Origin: Clostridia bacterium
Lineage (GTDB): Bacteria; Bacillota; Clostridia; Lachnospirales; Lachnospiraceae
Assembly: GCA_910575245.1 (NCBI GenBank)
Contig: CAJTEN010000008.1
Location: 1 to 64,000 of the forward strand
Direction: 5' to 3'
DNA length: 64,000 nucleotides
Shown: positions 54,130 through 63,010 of the stretch, one piece after another
Numbering within the stretch: the stretch's first letter is position 1
Layout of the letters: each line of letters starts with the position of its first letter
Program-made: the position numbers and the translations under genes
The notes under the pieces: model-generated
What the model saw: the letters and a program-made list of their open reading frames with translations, nothing else
The model's database searches: none
What the model was told of the DNA's origin: nothing

Positions 54130-54831
54130 CTACAGCATCGAACGGGCAATTCTCTTCATCGCCTGCTCCCTGTGATTTCTGCTGCAGGGCAGCTCCCGCC
54201 CGCCCACCGTAACCACGTTGCCGCCCAGATAATCCACCCGGGCAGGATTGACCAGAAACCTCTGGTGGATCCTCACAAACTGCTCGTCCAGTTTCTTCTC
54301 GATCTCATCCAGTTTGGCGTAGAAAGTATACTCCTTATCTCTTGTGACAAGCACGGCCTTCCTCCGGTCGGAATAAAAGTAAAGAATCTCCTGCAGCGGA
54401 AATCTCCATGTTCCGTCCGCATTCTTAAATGAAAAGGTCTGGCTCTCTTCCTGTTCCAGTTTCACCCGCACCCGATGCAGCAGCTCCATCAGTCTCTGCA
54501 CCGTAACCGGCTTCAACATATAGTCCAGCGCTCCCACACTGTAACCGTCAAATACATGCTCCGCATACCCTGTCAGGAAGACGATCATAATATTCTCGTC
54601 GAATTCCCTGATCTGCCGTGCGGCTTCCATACCATCCATATTCTCCATCTCCACATCCAGAAAAAGAAGATCCACCTCACCCGGATGCTTTCTCAGCCAC
54701 GACACGGCATTTGTTCCTGCACAAAACTCATATACGATCTCTTCTGACTGTTCGATCAGAGTTTTCTCCAGACGAAACCGTAGCACATCCCTTGCCTCTG
54801 TCTCATCATCACATATCGCTATACGCAGCAT
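54130..54831 (-). CDS. LytTR-family response regulator
   Basis: 233 residues. Receiver domain 1-120 with phosphoacceptor Asp in LLFLDVEMENMDGM; LytTR DNA-binding domain about 135-233 (FPLQEILYFYSDRRKAVLVT, IHQRFLVNPARVDYLGGNVV). AAGGAGG precedes ATG 54831. LytTR proteins bind two 9-bp direct repeats; such repeats lie at 54975-55017 between this gene and the divergent ABC exporter. Confidence 0.92.
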   Translation of the reverse strand: MLRIAICDDETEARDVLRFRLEKTLIEQSEEIVYEFCAGTNAVSWLRKHPGEVDLLFLDVEMENMDGMEAARQIREFDENIMIVFLTGYAEHVFDGYSVGALDYMLKPVTVQRLMELLHRVRVKLEQEESQTFSFKNADGTWRFPLQEILYFYSDRRKAVLVTRDKEYTFYAKLDEIEKKLDEQFVRIHQRFLVNPARVDYLGGNVVTVGGRELPCSRNHREQAMKRIARSML

Positions 54832-55238
54832 AGAGGTTCCTCCTTAATTTTTTATACATGCAATCATATTACCATAAACCATCCGGCAAAGTACACACCC
54901 TTTGCTCCGCCAAAACCGTCCCTCACACCTGAATCATGTTCTCACAGGTTTTGCACCAAATGCAAAGACCTGAGCCGAACTGTTACCCAAACTTTACACC
55001 AAATACCGCCAAACTTTACATCTTTCCTGACAGCACTCCAAAAATTACATCCGAACCGTCAAATCTTGACATACCACAGCCAGCATGCTGTCCGCATATG
55101 ATACCATCCTCATAGACGATATAAAAATTTCGCATTCGGTGATGAAAGGCTTCCGTATATGGCTCCTGCAAGAGCAGGAAGCAGAAATGCGTTATACCGT
55201 TTACTACACATCATAACCCAAGAAAGAGAGGCGTTTCC
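54832..55238. other. Control region between response regulator and ABC exporter
   Basis: 407 bp with no gene. It includes LytTR-type repeats (54975-55017), a TTGACA at 55066-55071 without a well-spaced -10, a TATAAA at 55120-55125, and one copy of the TGAGCCGAACTGTTAC motif also found at 34511. Confidence 0.5.
54975..55017 (-). promoter_or_regulatory. LytTR binding-site-like direct repeats
   Basis: On the minus strand AAAGTTTGG occurs at 55017-55009 and 54995-54987, 22 bp apart, inside an identical 12-mer; ACAGTTCGG at 54983-54975 is a third match. All fit the published LytTR repeat pattern [TA][AC][CA]GTTN[AG][TG], and the 22-bp spacing is the expected one. ACGGTTCGG at 55059-55051 is a weaker fourth. 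Confidence 0.6.
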
Positions 55239-55976
55239 ATGTTATATGTTAAAAATCTTCACAAATCTTATCAGACAGGCAAAGTCAAATATCAGGTTCT
55301 GAACGGTATTGATTTCCATGTGGAAAGGGGAGAATTCGTTGCGGTCATGGGCCCTTCCGGTTCCGGTAAGACTACCCTGCTAAACTGCATCTCCTGCTAT
55401 ATTCCTTTTGACAAAGGGGCGATCACCATCGGCGGTACGAACCTGGCCGGGCAGAGCGAATCCGAACTGGCTGAATTCAGAAATACCAAAATCGGATTTG
55501 TCTTCCAGGACTTCATGCTCTTAGACGGTCTGACGATACGCGAAAACATTCTTGTGCCTCGTATCGTACAGGGTGAAGTTACGCAGGACGCAGAGCAGCT
55601 CGCCGACAAGCTTACCAAACTGTTTGGCATAGGACATATCCTGAACAAATATCCCGCCGAGATATCCGGCGGAGAGAAGCAGCGTGCAGCCGTGGCACGC
55701 AGCCTGATCAACAATCCTCTGATTATCCTTGCCGACGAACCCACCGGCAACCTGGATTCCAAGTCAAGCCGTGCCGTCATAGAAACCTTCGGGGAAGCCA
55801 AGGAGCGTATGGATGCCACAATATTTATGGTAACACATGACAGCTTCGCAGCCTCCTTCTGTGACCGTGTCATCCTGCTGAAAGACGGCTCTATATACCG
55901 CCAGCTGGAGAAAGAGAACGACCGTGGCCAATTCCAGGACAGACTGCTTGCAGCGATTAAGGAGATGACGCAATGA
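55239..55976 (+). CDS. ABC exporter ATPase (BceA/MacB-like)
   Basis: 245 residues. Walker A MGPSGSGKTTLLNCI, signature ISGGEKQRAAVARSL, Walker B LIILADEPTGNLDSKSS and the switch His in MVTHD. The VHERGE-like N-terminus and FVFQDFMLLDGLTIREN Q-loop are typical of the BceA/LolD subfamily paired with FtsX permeases. AAGAGAGGCG precedes ATG 55239. Forms a transporter with the next gene, probably for antimicrobial peptides or cell-envelope substrates. Confidence 0.92.
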   Translation: MLYVKNLHKSYQTGKVKYQVLNGIDFHVERGEFVAVMGPSGSGKTTLLNCISCYIPFDKGAITIGGTNLAGQSESELAEFRNTKIGFVFQDFMLLDGLTIRENILVPRIVQGEVTQDAEQLADKLTKLFGIGHILNKYPAEISGGEKQRAAVARSLINNPLIILADEPTGNLDSKSSRAVIETFGEAKERMDATIFMVTHDSFAASFCDRVILLKDGSIYRQLEKENDRGQFQDRLLAAIKEMTQ

Positions 55977-56106
55977 GTTTTAGCGTTCTGCGATTCTGGC
56001 TGTTGCTCCGGCTGGCATGCCGGCTGTTATTTCTATTATTAACCTGAAACATAAAATGAATGTAATAATTCAGATGTCATCGCTTTTATTATTCGGAGGT
56101 ATTACC

Positions 56107-58224
56107 ATGACACAGACTTTAACCATGAAACAAATGGAACGCAAGCTCCAGCGTGCAGACCGGAAACATGCGCACCTGTATCTGTTCTGTAACTTTATCG
56201 CCTTGATGATCATCTCTGCCTACGCCGGCATGATGTTCTCCCCGACCGTGCAGACGGTCTTCCCACAGGGAGGGGACAGCCGTAAGCAGATGAATGCCAT
56301 ATTTATACTCACCCTGGCCGGATGCGTCATCTTCACCATCTATGCAGCCAGTCTCTTCTTCCGCCATAAGTCAAGACAGCTGGGAATCCTGATGGCGCTC
56401 GGAGCATCCAGAAAGCGGCTCGTCCCGGGTCTGTTCCGGGAAGTAATATCCTTAAGCGGACTCTCATCCATAGCAGGCATCCTTGCCGGATTCCCTTTTA
56501 TCTGGATCATCTGGACTCTCTTCCGGTTGATTCTGATCGACAGTTCCGACATGCTTCTTTCCTTTGATCTGCGGTGCCTGTTGGTTTCTCTGGCGTTCCT
56601 GCTTGTTGTAGTTGCCTTCTCCTGCATGACCGCCTGGCATTATCTTCGCAAGACCAACATTATGGAGATCATCCGGGAAGAACATATCAACGAACCTGTA
56701 AAGGAACTCGGAAAATGGTGCGCTCCCGCAGGATGTATCCTTCTTTTGTCCGGCGCCCTTCTGGGCTACTGCTGCCCGATTCTGTATATGGGTGCCTTCA
56801 ATGCCCTGCCGCCAGCGTGGATGAATCTTCTGTACGCCCCTGCCTTCGCAGGACTCTATATGATCATGCTTCACGCTGTCGTGCATGGATTCAGAAGCTA
56901 TAAGCACAATCCGTATAAGAACATCATTGCAAGGAGTATGATGAAATTCCAGGGCCGCCAGACCGTCAATAATATGATCGTCGTAGCGCTTCTGATTGCG
57001 GGCGCCTGCTTCGGTATATTCTATATCCCTGTCATGACTGTCGGCGCCATGATGGACTATGCCGCACAGCCCTACGATTATTTCTACCACTACCGCGCCG
57101 ACCAGGCAATACCGGATAAAGAAACCGTAGAGTCGCTTGCCGGAGAATACGGGCTGTCTCTGAAAAACTGGGGGGAATTCGAATATCTTTCATTGGGATT
57201 TGGCGGACTGACTGATATAATGGCGGAAGACGGAAAGCATTGGAGCACCGAATACGTTCCCGTTTCCGGCGAAAGCAGAGTCATCTCCGAGAATACATGG
57301 AATACCCTTACCGGAGAAAACATAGATGTTCTCCCCGGCACCTATATGTGCATTACAAATACGGAAGAAACAAGCCTTTCCATTTCTTCCAGCGCCCGTC
57401 ATATTACCAATATGGTCACACGCAGACAGCTTGACACTGAATATGCCGGCCTGCTGCACTATAATCTGCTGACCGACTTCAAAGGCTGCCGTGTGCTGGA
57501 TCAGGCAGACTACGACCAGCTTGCAGAAGGTCTGACCGAGGACTGGATGGGCTGCTGTGTCCACTTTAACATAGACGGAAAAGATTCCTACCCCTTCGCA
57601 AAGGCGTTCTTCCGCCTCCTTGTTTCCTCTTATGATGACAACTGCTTTCTGTCAAACTGGTATGATCGGGTTAGATCAATTAGACTCAAAGAACAGGGGC
57701 TGGAAGACTGGCAGGAGTCCGAACCGGATCTGAGGCTTAACCCTGACGAAATGGATTCCGTATCTTTCCGCCTGAATTGGGAATATCAGCCGAGTTTCCG
57801 CATTCTGAGCCAGAATGATTTTCTGCTCTCCACGTCGGTATTCCTGATGATGTTTCTGTTCATTTTCATCGTATGTATCCTGACAGCCCTGGTCATCTGC
57901 CACACCCGCTGCCAAACGATCGCGCTGAATAACCGCTATATCTTCGACGACTTGAAGAAACTGGGCGCTTCGCCCACCTTCCTGAGCAAAGAAGTGTGCA
58001 GCCAATGCAACAGCGTCTTCAAGATTCCGACGCTCGTCGGTATGATCGTCATCTTTCTGCTTTTCATCCTTCTGCTCTACGCCAATGACAGCCAGCTCGT
58101 ATTCACTGAGATCGTCTCATTAGGCGTGTGTCTGGGGATTCAGATTGCGCTCGGCGCAGTGGTCTATGTGGTGTACCGGGTTACGGTCGGGAATATTAAG
58201 AAGAAGCTTGGGATATGTCTTTAA
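56107..58224 (+). CDS. FtsX-type ABC permease (BceB-like)
   Basis: 705 residues. Start ATG 56107 (TCGGAGGTATTACC upstream); the longer frame to 56017 lacks a site. About ten membrane segments arranged in two FtsX blocks, with a large outside region between roughly residues 320 and 580, as in BceB-type peptide sensors/transporters. Located 130 bp after its ATPase. Regulated presumably by the divergent LytTR system. Confidence 0.88.
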   Translation: MTQTLTMKQMERKLQRADRKHAHLYLFCNFIALMIISAYAGMMFSPTVQTVFPQGGDSRKQMNAIFILTLAGCVIFTIYAASLFFRHKSRQLGILMALGASRKRLVPGLFREVISLSGLSSIAGILAGFPFIWIIWTLFRLILIDSSDMLLSFDLRCLLVSLAFLLVVVAFSCMTAWHYLRKTNIMEIIREEHINEPVKELGKWCAPAGCILLLSGALLGYCCPILYMGAFNALPPAWMNLLYAPAFAGLYMIMLHAVVHGFRSYKHNPYKNIIARSMMKFQGRQTVNNMIVVALLIAGACFGIFYIPVMTVGAMMDYAAQPYDYFYHYRADQAIPDKETVESLAGEYGLSLKNWGEFEYLSLGFGGLTDIMAEDGKHWSTEYVPVSGESRVISENTWNTLTGENIDVLPGTYMCITNTEETSLSISSSARHITNMVTRRQLDTEYAGLLHYNLLTDFKGCRVLDQADYDQLAEGLTEDWMGCCVHFNIDGKDSYPFAKAFFRLLVSSYDDNCFLSNWYDRVRSIRLKEQGLEDWQESEPDLRLNPDEMDSVSFRLNWEYQPSFRILSQNDFLLSTSVFLMMFLFIFIVCILTALVICHTRCQTIALNNRYIFDDLKKLGASPTFLSKEVCSQCNSVFKIPTLVGMIVIFLLFILLLYANDSQLVFTEIVSLGVCLGIQIALGAVVYVVYRVTVGNIKKKLGICL

Positions 58225-58281
58225 AGAGTCTTTTAACATCTGTCCTGCGGATACGAAATTTATGTGCATCTAAATCTATGC

Positions 58282-58310
58282 GGAGGATACCCGGAATACG
58301 GGCATCCTCC
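58282..58310. terminator. Hairpin after the BceB-like gene
   Basis: GGAGGAT (58282-58288) pairs with ATCCTCC (58304-58310), with an inner CCCG/CGGG stem. No U tract follows, so it may act as a transcript end protector rather than a true terminator. Confidence 0.5.
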
Positions 58311-58342
58311 ATGTCTTCCCAGACAGAAGCAATACAGGAACC

Positions 58343-58366
58343 ATTTCTTTTCATTCTACAATCAAA
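58343..58366 (+). repeat. 24-bp direct repeat, left copy
   Basis: Identical over 24 bases to 60542-60565, where the sequence includes the final codons of the FtsX permease gene (ILIVE and stop). The left copy likewise reads LIVE-stop on the minus strand but upstream sequence is unrelated. The two copies bracket a 2.2-kb block of toxin-antitoxin-like genes. Confidence 0.85.
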
Positions 58367-58448
58367 CTCCCATTTATGGTGCCTCGAGTGTATCCCACTT
58401 TCAAGCATTTGCAAAGCATTTTACTATATGCAATCTATGTGAGCAACT

Positions 58449-58679
58449 CTATATCTCCGCCTGAATCAAGTGCCCAAAATTTCTTTCATCCTGAAAAAGC
58501 CCATAAATATATGCGGAACTCTCAAGATATAATCCTGTCTCAATATCCGTAAGCTTATCAAAAGTCTGCGAATTATAGAAAATCTGCATGGCCTTATCAT
58601 ACTCAATCTGTATATCCGTAACAATATATTCAATAATATCTTGAATTTGATATTCAACTAACTGTTCCTGTTTTGTCAT
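58449..58679 (-). CDS. DUF3791-like small protein, downstream partner
   Basis: 76 residues, acidic and helical, beginning MTKQEQLVEYQIQDIIEYIV, with DIQIEYDKAMQIFYNSQTFD and YLESSAYIYGLFQDE. It resembles the DUF3791 family in size and pattern. Its ATG overlaps the stop of the DUF3990 gene (ATGA). Function unknown; possibly an antitoxin or chaperone of its neighbour. A decayed second copy of its middle part lies at 60115-60163. Confidence 0.7.
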   Translation of the reverse strand: MTKQEQLVEYQIQDIIEYIVTDIQIEYDKAMQIFYNSQTFDKLTDIETGLYLESSAYIYGLFQDERNFGHLIQAEI

Positions 58680-59185
58680 AATAAAACACCAACCTTCCTC
58701 AGAAGTTTTATTGCTCTTTCTGTATGAAATGAATACTGACTCGTTGTTTCTTTATACGTCATTCCATTTATTAACATATTCAATGTAATCATATTATTCT
58801 GATACTGACGAAACAGTACAGTCATATCATCATCCGCAATTGGACCAGATACAATATCGTATTTACAGTCGAAATTGCAATTCATATTTCCAAGATCAGT
58901 AAAATATTTATTTCGATTATTCATTACAAATAACGCCCAATTTCCTGATGGTATATTGCCAAAATTCATAATATTCAACTCCGGAATTTTTAATAAATCA
59001 TCGGGTACCTCATAAACATTTACGATCGGCGTACCACCATAAATTTTTGCAACCCGCCCCGCCATTTTCTGTGCTTGTTCAGACAACTCCGTAGTATAAA
59101 ATCCTCTGCCGAAGTCCTTGTATGGACGGCATAATGCCAAATCAATTGATTGTATATCAAGATTTGTTCCGTGATATAAAATCAT
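58676..59185 (-). CDS. DUF3990 protein (ADP-ribosyltransferase-like)
   Basis: 169 residues from ATG 59185, chosen for the GGAGGG site; the nine-residue longer form is rejected. MILYHGTNLDIQSIDLALCR, DFGRGFYTTELSEQAQKMAG and a later QYQNNMITLNML and YSFHTERAI follow the H-Y-[QE] layout of ADP-ribosyltransferase-like folds described for DUF3990. Sandwiched with overlaps between two DUF3791-like genes, it is a candidate toxin. Confidence 0.8.
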   Translation of the reverse strand: MILYHGTNLDIQSIDLALCRPYKDFGRGFYTTELSEQAQKMAGRVAKIYGGTPIVNVYEVPDDLLKIPELNIMNFGNIPSGNWALFVMNNRNKYFTDLGNMNCNFDCKYDIVSGPIADDDMTVLFRQYQNNMITLNMLINGMTYKETTSQYSFHTERAIKLLRKVGVLL

Positions 59186-59403
59186 ACAAGCATCCCTCCA
59201 TTTTTTCTGCATATCATCAGCATATCATCAAGTGCATCATCCAACGACAGGGTATGTTCAATATCATAATTCTCTTTCAAAAACTCTATCGCTTTATACT
59301 GGAAAAGAAACTGAAATGCCTCTTTTATTTTTAAGTTATATCTACGTGCAAATTCATTAACACAAACAACCGCATAATTTATTTGTTTTCTTTCTTCGCT
59401 CAT
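59182..59403 (-). CDS. DUF3791 protein, upstream partner
   Basis: 73 residues, EERKQINYAVVCVNEFARRY then FQFLFQYKAIEFLKENYDIE and SLDDALDDMLMI. This matches the DUF3791 family usually found directly upstream of DUF3990 genes. Start ATG 59403; its stop overlaps the DUF3990 start. Probably the cognate antitoxin (inference from gene order). Confidence 0.78.
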   Translation of the reverse strand: MSEERKQINYAVVCVNEFARRYNLKIKEAFQFLFQYKAIEFLKENYDIEHTLSLDDALDDMLMICRKNGGMLV

Positions 59404-59561
59404 AACGCTCCTTCAGAAAATACTTTTTTTTCATTTTGCAATCACTGCTTTCTGACAGCTGTCTCTCCTACTTACACCTCCATGTTTTCTCGGGCACATA
59501 GACTTACTTTTTATATTTCTGATTTTATTATTTCCATCTTTTCAATATCACATCGTCGTTA

Positions 59562-59789
59562 TTACTTTGAATAAACAGCATCATTTCTTGAAAGAAGATA
59601 CACACAATACTGGTTCATACTGATGCCTTCCCTTTTGGAGTGCTCTGCCAATAAGCGATACAAGCTACGAGGTAATCTCAATTTAAACTGACCAGAATAA
59701 TCTTCCAGGTCATCTGGTTCATTAATCTTAATCCCTTCTTCAAGCGCGGCTTCAATCCATTCCCTCTTAGCATCTGATGCATTTGCCAC
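59562..59789 (-). pseudogene. HicB antitoxin, N-terminal half deleted
   Basis: The frame reads (from upstream of the GTG at 59789) SETVEKAVANASDAKREWIE, then FKLRLPRSLYRLLAEHSKRE and GISMNQYCVYLLSRNDA. This is the C-terminal half of HicB with its ribbon-helix-helix DNA-binding part. The first ~50 residues (RNase H-like toxin-binding part) are missing because hicA runs directly into the middle of hicB. A GTG could start a 75-residue DNA-binding protein, but toxin neutralisation should be lost. Confidence 0.72.
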
Positions 59790-59797
59790 CGCTTTTT

Positions 59798-60001
59798 CTA
59801 CTGTTTCACTATCTCAACATAAACTTTCTTAATTGGCTTACACCCATTTATTCTAAACGTATAATGGATGTTTCCACTTCTTGGGGCATTCATCTCATAT
59901 CCACAGCTCTCTAACACCTTACGCAATTCATCAAACCGAATATCCTTTGATAAAGTGCAAATACGTGCTAATAGTTTATCCCACGTTGACAATCCGGACA
60001 C
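59798..60001 (-). pseudogene. HicA toxin with internal deletion
   Basis: 67 residues with LARICTLSKDIRFDELRKVL, GYEMNAPRSGNIHYTFR and KPIKKVYVEIVKQ. HicA is a small mRNA interferase; the catalytic His is kept (GNIHYTF instead of GSHHTF), but the usual NPITIP segment between NGC and KPIKK is missing, and the C-terminus ends in the fusion with hicB. Start GTG 60001 or the TTG 9 bases inside. Probably inactive, which would explain survival without an intact antitoxin. Confidence 0.7.
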
Positions 60002-60099
60002 TTCCTGTCTATATCATATGTGGTGTAGTATTTGGCGTCAATCATTTTGTATATAATTTTCTGTCATCAAAAAAATTTAAAAATAAGCCTAAATGAAAT

Positions 60100-60165
60100 A
60101 ATATCAAATTGAAGAAAATTTTCATGTCCATACCATACTCAATCTGTATATCAGTAACAATATTT
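60100..60165 (-). pseudogene. Remnant of a second DUF3791-like gene
   Basis: 60134-60163 is 29/30 identical to 58598-58627, with flanking similarity, and reads IVTDIQIEYGMDMKIF on the minus strand. The rest of the gene is gone. It shows that the small-gene cluster was once duplicated. Confidence 0.7.
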
Positions 60166-60167
60166 TT

Positions 60168-60540
60168 GTGCAAAAGAAAATCTGCGAAGACCTTCGGGTC
60201 AATGCGAATGAGAGCGGGCTTGACGCTCTTAATATGCTGCACTTTACCTGTGGAACAAAGCCCTATGACGATTATCCCAGAGCGGATACCTACTTTGCAC
60301 AATTCACTGCAGAAAGTGCCATTGATCATCTGGGAAAAAATATATACTATGACCATCTGCCTGAGTTTGAAGTAATGTTTATTAATACCTCCACACTTGG
60401 AGAAGCTTTTGAACCGGAACAGAAATTTGAAGCTCCGGATGGTTCACCGATCCTGTTTGACCGTGATTTCTTTGGAAAAAGGCGTGGAACTGCCGTCATC
60501 CCCGGACCGTTTTCTTGTGGAGATGAGGTGGGAAATGAAT
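60168..60540 (+). pseudogene. Unrecognised coding fragment
   Basis: The plus frame has convincing protein composition (LNMLHFTCGTKPYDDYPRAD, FTAESAIDHLGKNIYYDHLP, SPILFDRDFFGKRRGTAVIP) but no proper start, and it runs into the direct repeat and the antisense of the FtsX gene at 60541. It is therefore the internal part of a longer lost gene. I do not recognise the family. Confidence 0.5.
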
Positions 60541-60541
60541 T

Positions 60542-60565
60542 ATTTCTTTTCATTCTACAATCAAA
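60542..60565 (+). repeat. 24-bp direct repeat, right copy
   Basis: Contains the last five codons and stop of the FtsX permease gene plus the following eight or so bases; identical to 58343-58366. Confidence 0.85.
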
Positions 60566-62946
60566 ATCCCCGGCTCCACTTTCCTGACCTTCCCTGACGC
60601 CAGATAGGCAAAGGCGAAAAACAACACGCATACCACAATCCCGGGAGCAAGCATGGTGAGCAGGGCAGGATGTGAAGTAAAATGACTGATTCCACAGATC
60701 TTCAAGATCCTGTTTGCAAGCGGATCTGTCAGATACATGCTGAGCACAATACCGACAGCCGAACTTAAGAAGGCCACTATACCGAACCGGATTGCGAAGG
60801 CAATCCGCAGTCTTCCCGAAAGGAAACCGAGGGATTTATAAATACCCAAATCATGCTGTTCCTTGTACAGAATCTTGCTTCCCGTCATAGAGACCGTAAC
60901 CAATATGAAAACAACCGTGATTACAAGCATAACGGCCATCAGCGCCGAGGCAGTAAGGACTATGGCATCCGTACCCGACCAGCTGTTGTTATCTACCGTA
61001 ATCTGCTCTCCATATGCGTCCTTTAATGCCTCCATAATTTCTTCCACAGCAGATGTATCCTGAAACCGGTATAAAATATGATACCCTGCTTTGCTTTCGT
61101 CTCCGCCGTTAAAACTTTCAAAACCCTCTTTGGTCACGCCGAAATTGGCGCCGATATCATTAGCACACTGATAAATACCGCTTATAATAAATTCCTGCTC
61201 TCTGTCCCCGACGCCGACAGTAACACTGTCTCCAATGTCCACACCCAACTCATCCGCCACAAGCTTCGTCATGACCAGTTCGTTCCGGTACAGGCAGGTT
61301 CTGCCCTCCAGTATGTTGAAATATTCCGGTTCGGAAATAACGTTCATCAAATATTCCGTCTGGTTCAGAAAGCCCCGTTCCATTTTAAACTGATAAGAAT
61401 CCACAATATGGGCACGTGCTTCCAACACTTCTTCTACTTCTTTACGAATATCCGATGCGTTTGGACCGTCAGCATTTTCATCCCCATACAGAACACTGAT
61501 ATCATGATCCGACGCCGAAAAGGAAGCCATAAGTCCCTTACCGTCCGGGCCCAGCCATGCATCCAGCCTGCCAGTCAGAGACAGGAAAAAGACCAGGAGC
61601 GCCGTAACAAGGCTGGCACTTAAATACTGCTTTTTCCCCGAAACAAGCTGTCTGCAGGCAAGCCAGAAGCCTAATCCTCTCTTTCGGACCGGCGCGGTGA
61701 TCCTGCTCTTAAAATAAATATCCTCCGCACCGCCGCGAATTGCCCTGATCGGCGTAATCTTGCCAATTTTCGCGGTTTTGGCAAAAACAAATCCCATGAT
61801 GACCGCTATAATAACACCCAGGGAGAGTAAACTGGCGCCCATGGGAATATCCGCCGGTACCATAAGCCCGACCACCGGCACCGTCAGTCTGTCGATTCCT
61901 TTTACCACCAGCATGGAAACCGGAATTCCGGGAACCATACCGCCCAGAACCGCCATAAGATACTGCAGCAGCTGTACATTCCGCAGGTCCCTCCCGGTAT
62001 ACCCCAGCGCTTTCAGAATACCCATATCCACATAATCCTGCTCAATACTGCTGGTGATACTGTGGCCGACAACAATCACTGCCACCACCATGAGCACCAA
62101 CACGAATACAAGCAAAAACCCCGAAAAAATATTCTGTAAAATCAGCATAAATCCTATGATCGTAGATTTCGAATAGGAAAATTCGGTAGTCCGCAAAAGA
62201 TCCGTCTTTTCCCCCAGAACCTTCTGTAAATCGTTAAGTGTCAGATCTTTGTCCGGATTTTTTACGATATGGACGGCGCTTGCAATATTTGCCGAAGTAT
62301 TTTCTCCTGCCCCATATATCATTTCCTCCAGTTTCTGCATATCATTTTCCGTAATAAGAGCCTGCTTCATCCCCATCAGGGCGCTTCCCGCAATCGGATC
62401 CTCAAAGTATCCCTTTATCCTGTAACGCTGCGTCTCTTTGCCTTCCGTGATACTCACACCGATCATATCCCCGATCCCGGCATTATAGAGCGAAGAAAAT
62501 GCCGGAGAAACATATACTTCACCTTCCTTAAGCTCCTCCGGGTCTTCACAGATTCCGGTCAGATTATCACGATAGATATGATAACTTTCCTCCTTCGTCC
62601 ATGCCTGCATATGCAGAGAACCGGACACTGACGATGTTTCACCGCCTCCACCGTAAACCTCGTACTCTCCAAATATGATAATATCCTGTACCTGCACCGA
62701 TTCAATCTCATCCAGAGCCTCAACGGCCTCAAGCAGACTGTCCCTGTCATCCACCGCGTCTATCCAATACGTAATATCTCCATATCCTGCCCTGTCTATC
62801 TGCTCGCTCTCATAGGCATTGGCATTCATCCATATAGACAATACCGCCAGTAAAGATATCGTTATAATAAATACGAGCGTCAGAATCCCGATAAAACTTC
62901 CTTTCTGGCTTTTAATATTCGCTCTTACCAATGTATAATATTTCAT
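60550..62946 (-). CDS. FtsX-type ABC permease (MacB/LolE-like), large
   Basis: 798 residues. MKYYTLVRANIKSQKGSFIG at the N-terminus and two FtsX/MacB blocks (around 270-400 and 670-790), each with three or four membrane segments, including the DYVDMGILKALGYTGRDLRN and HDLGIYKSLGFLSGRLRIAF coupling motifs. Two large outside regions. Works with the ATPase 64 bp upstream, probably exporting a lipid, peptide or drug. Confidence 0.9.
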   Translation of the reverse strand: MKYYTLVRANIKSQKGSFIGILTLVFIITISLLAVLSIWMNANAYESEQIDRAGYGDITYWIDAVDDRDSLLEAVEALDEIESVQVQDIIIFGEYEVYGGGGETSSVSGSLHMQAWTKEESYHIYRDNLTGICEDPEELKEGEVYVSPAFSSLYNAGIGDMIGVSITEGKETQRYRIKGYFEDPIAGSALMGMKQALITENDMQKLEEMIYGAGENTSANIASAVHIVKNPDKDLTLNDLQKVLGEKTDLLRTTEFSYSKSTIIGFMLILQNIFSGFLLVFVLVLMVVAVIVVGHSITSSIEQDYVDMGILKALGYTGRDLRNVQLLQYLMAVLGGMVPGIPVSMLVVKGIDRLTVPVVGLMVPADIPMGASLLSLGVIIAVIMGFVFAKTAKIGKITPIRAIRGGAEDIYFKSRITAPVRKRGLGFWLACRQLVSGKKQYLSASLVTALLVFFLSLTGRLDAWLGPDGKGLMASFSASDHDISVLYGDENADGPNASDIRKEVEEVLEARAHIVDSYQFKMERGFLNQTEYLMNVISEPEYFNILEGRTCLYRNELVMTKLVADELGVDIGDSVTVGVGDREQEFIISGIYQCANDIGANFGVTKEGFESFNGGDESKAGYHILYRFQDTSAVEEIMEALKDAYGEQITVDNNSWSGTDAIVLTASALMAVMLVITVVFILVTVSMTGSKILYKEQHDLGIYKSLGFLSGRLRIAFAIRFGIVAFLSSAVGIVLSMYLTDPLANRILKICGISHFTSHPALLTMLAPGIVVCVLFFAFAYLASGKVRKVEPGILIVE

Positions 62947-63010
62947 CTCAATTCTCCCTGTTGATCCTATTCACAGCCTCCGGCTGCCTATAGTAACGGC
63001 ATTTTTTCTT

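Noticed and set aside
55066..55102. TTGACA with TATGAT before the ABC exporter
   Set aside because: The spacer is 25 bp, too long for a normal promoter, so I do not call it one.
60042..60356. 104-residue minus-strand frame
   Set aside because: Only a short part (60115-60163) resembles a DUF3791-like gene; the remainder is antisense to the orphan fragment at 60168-60540.
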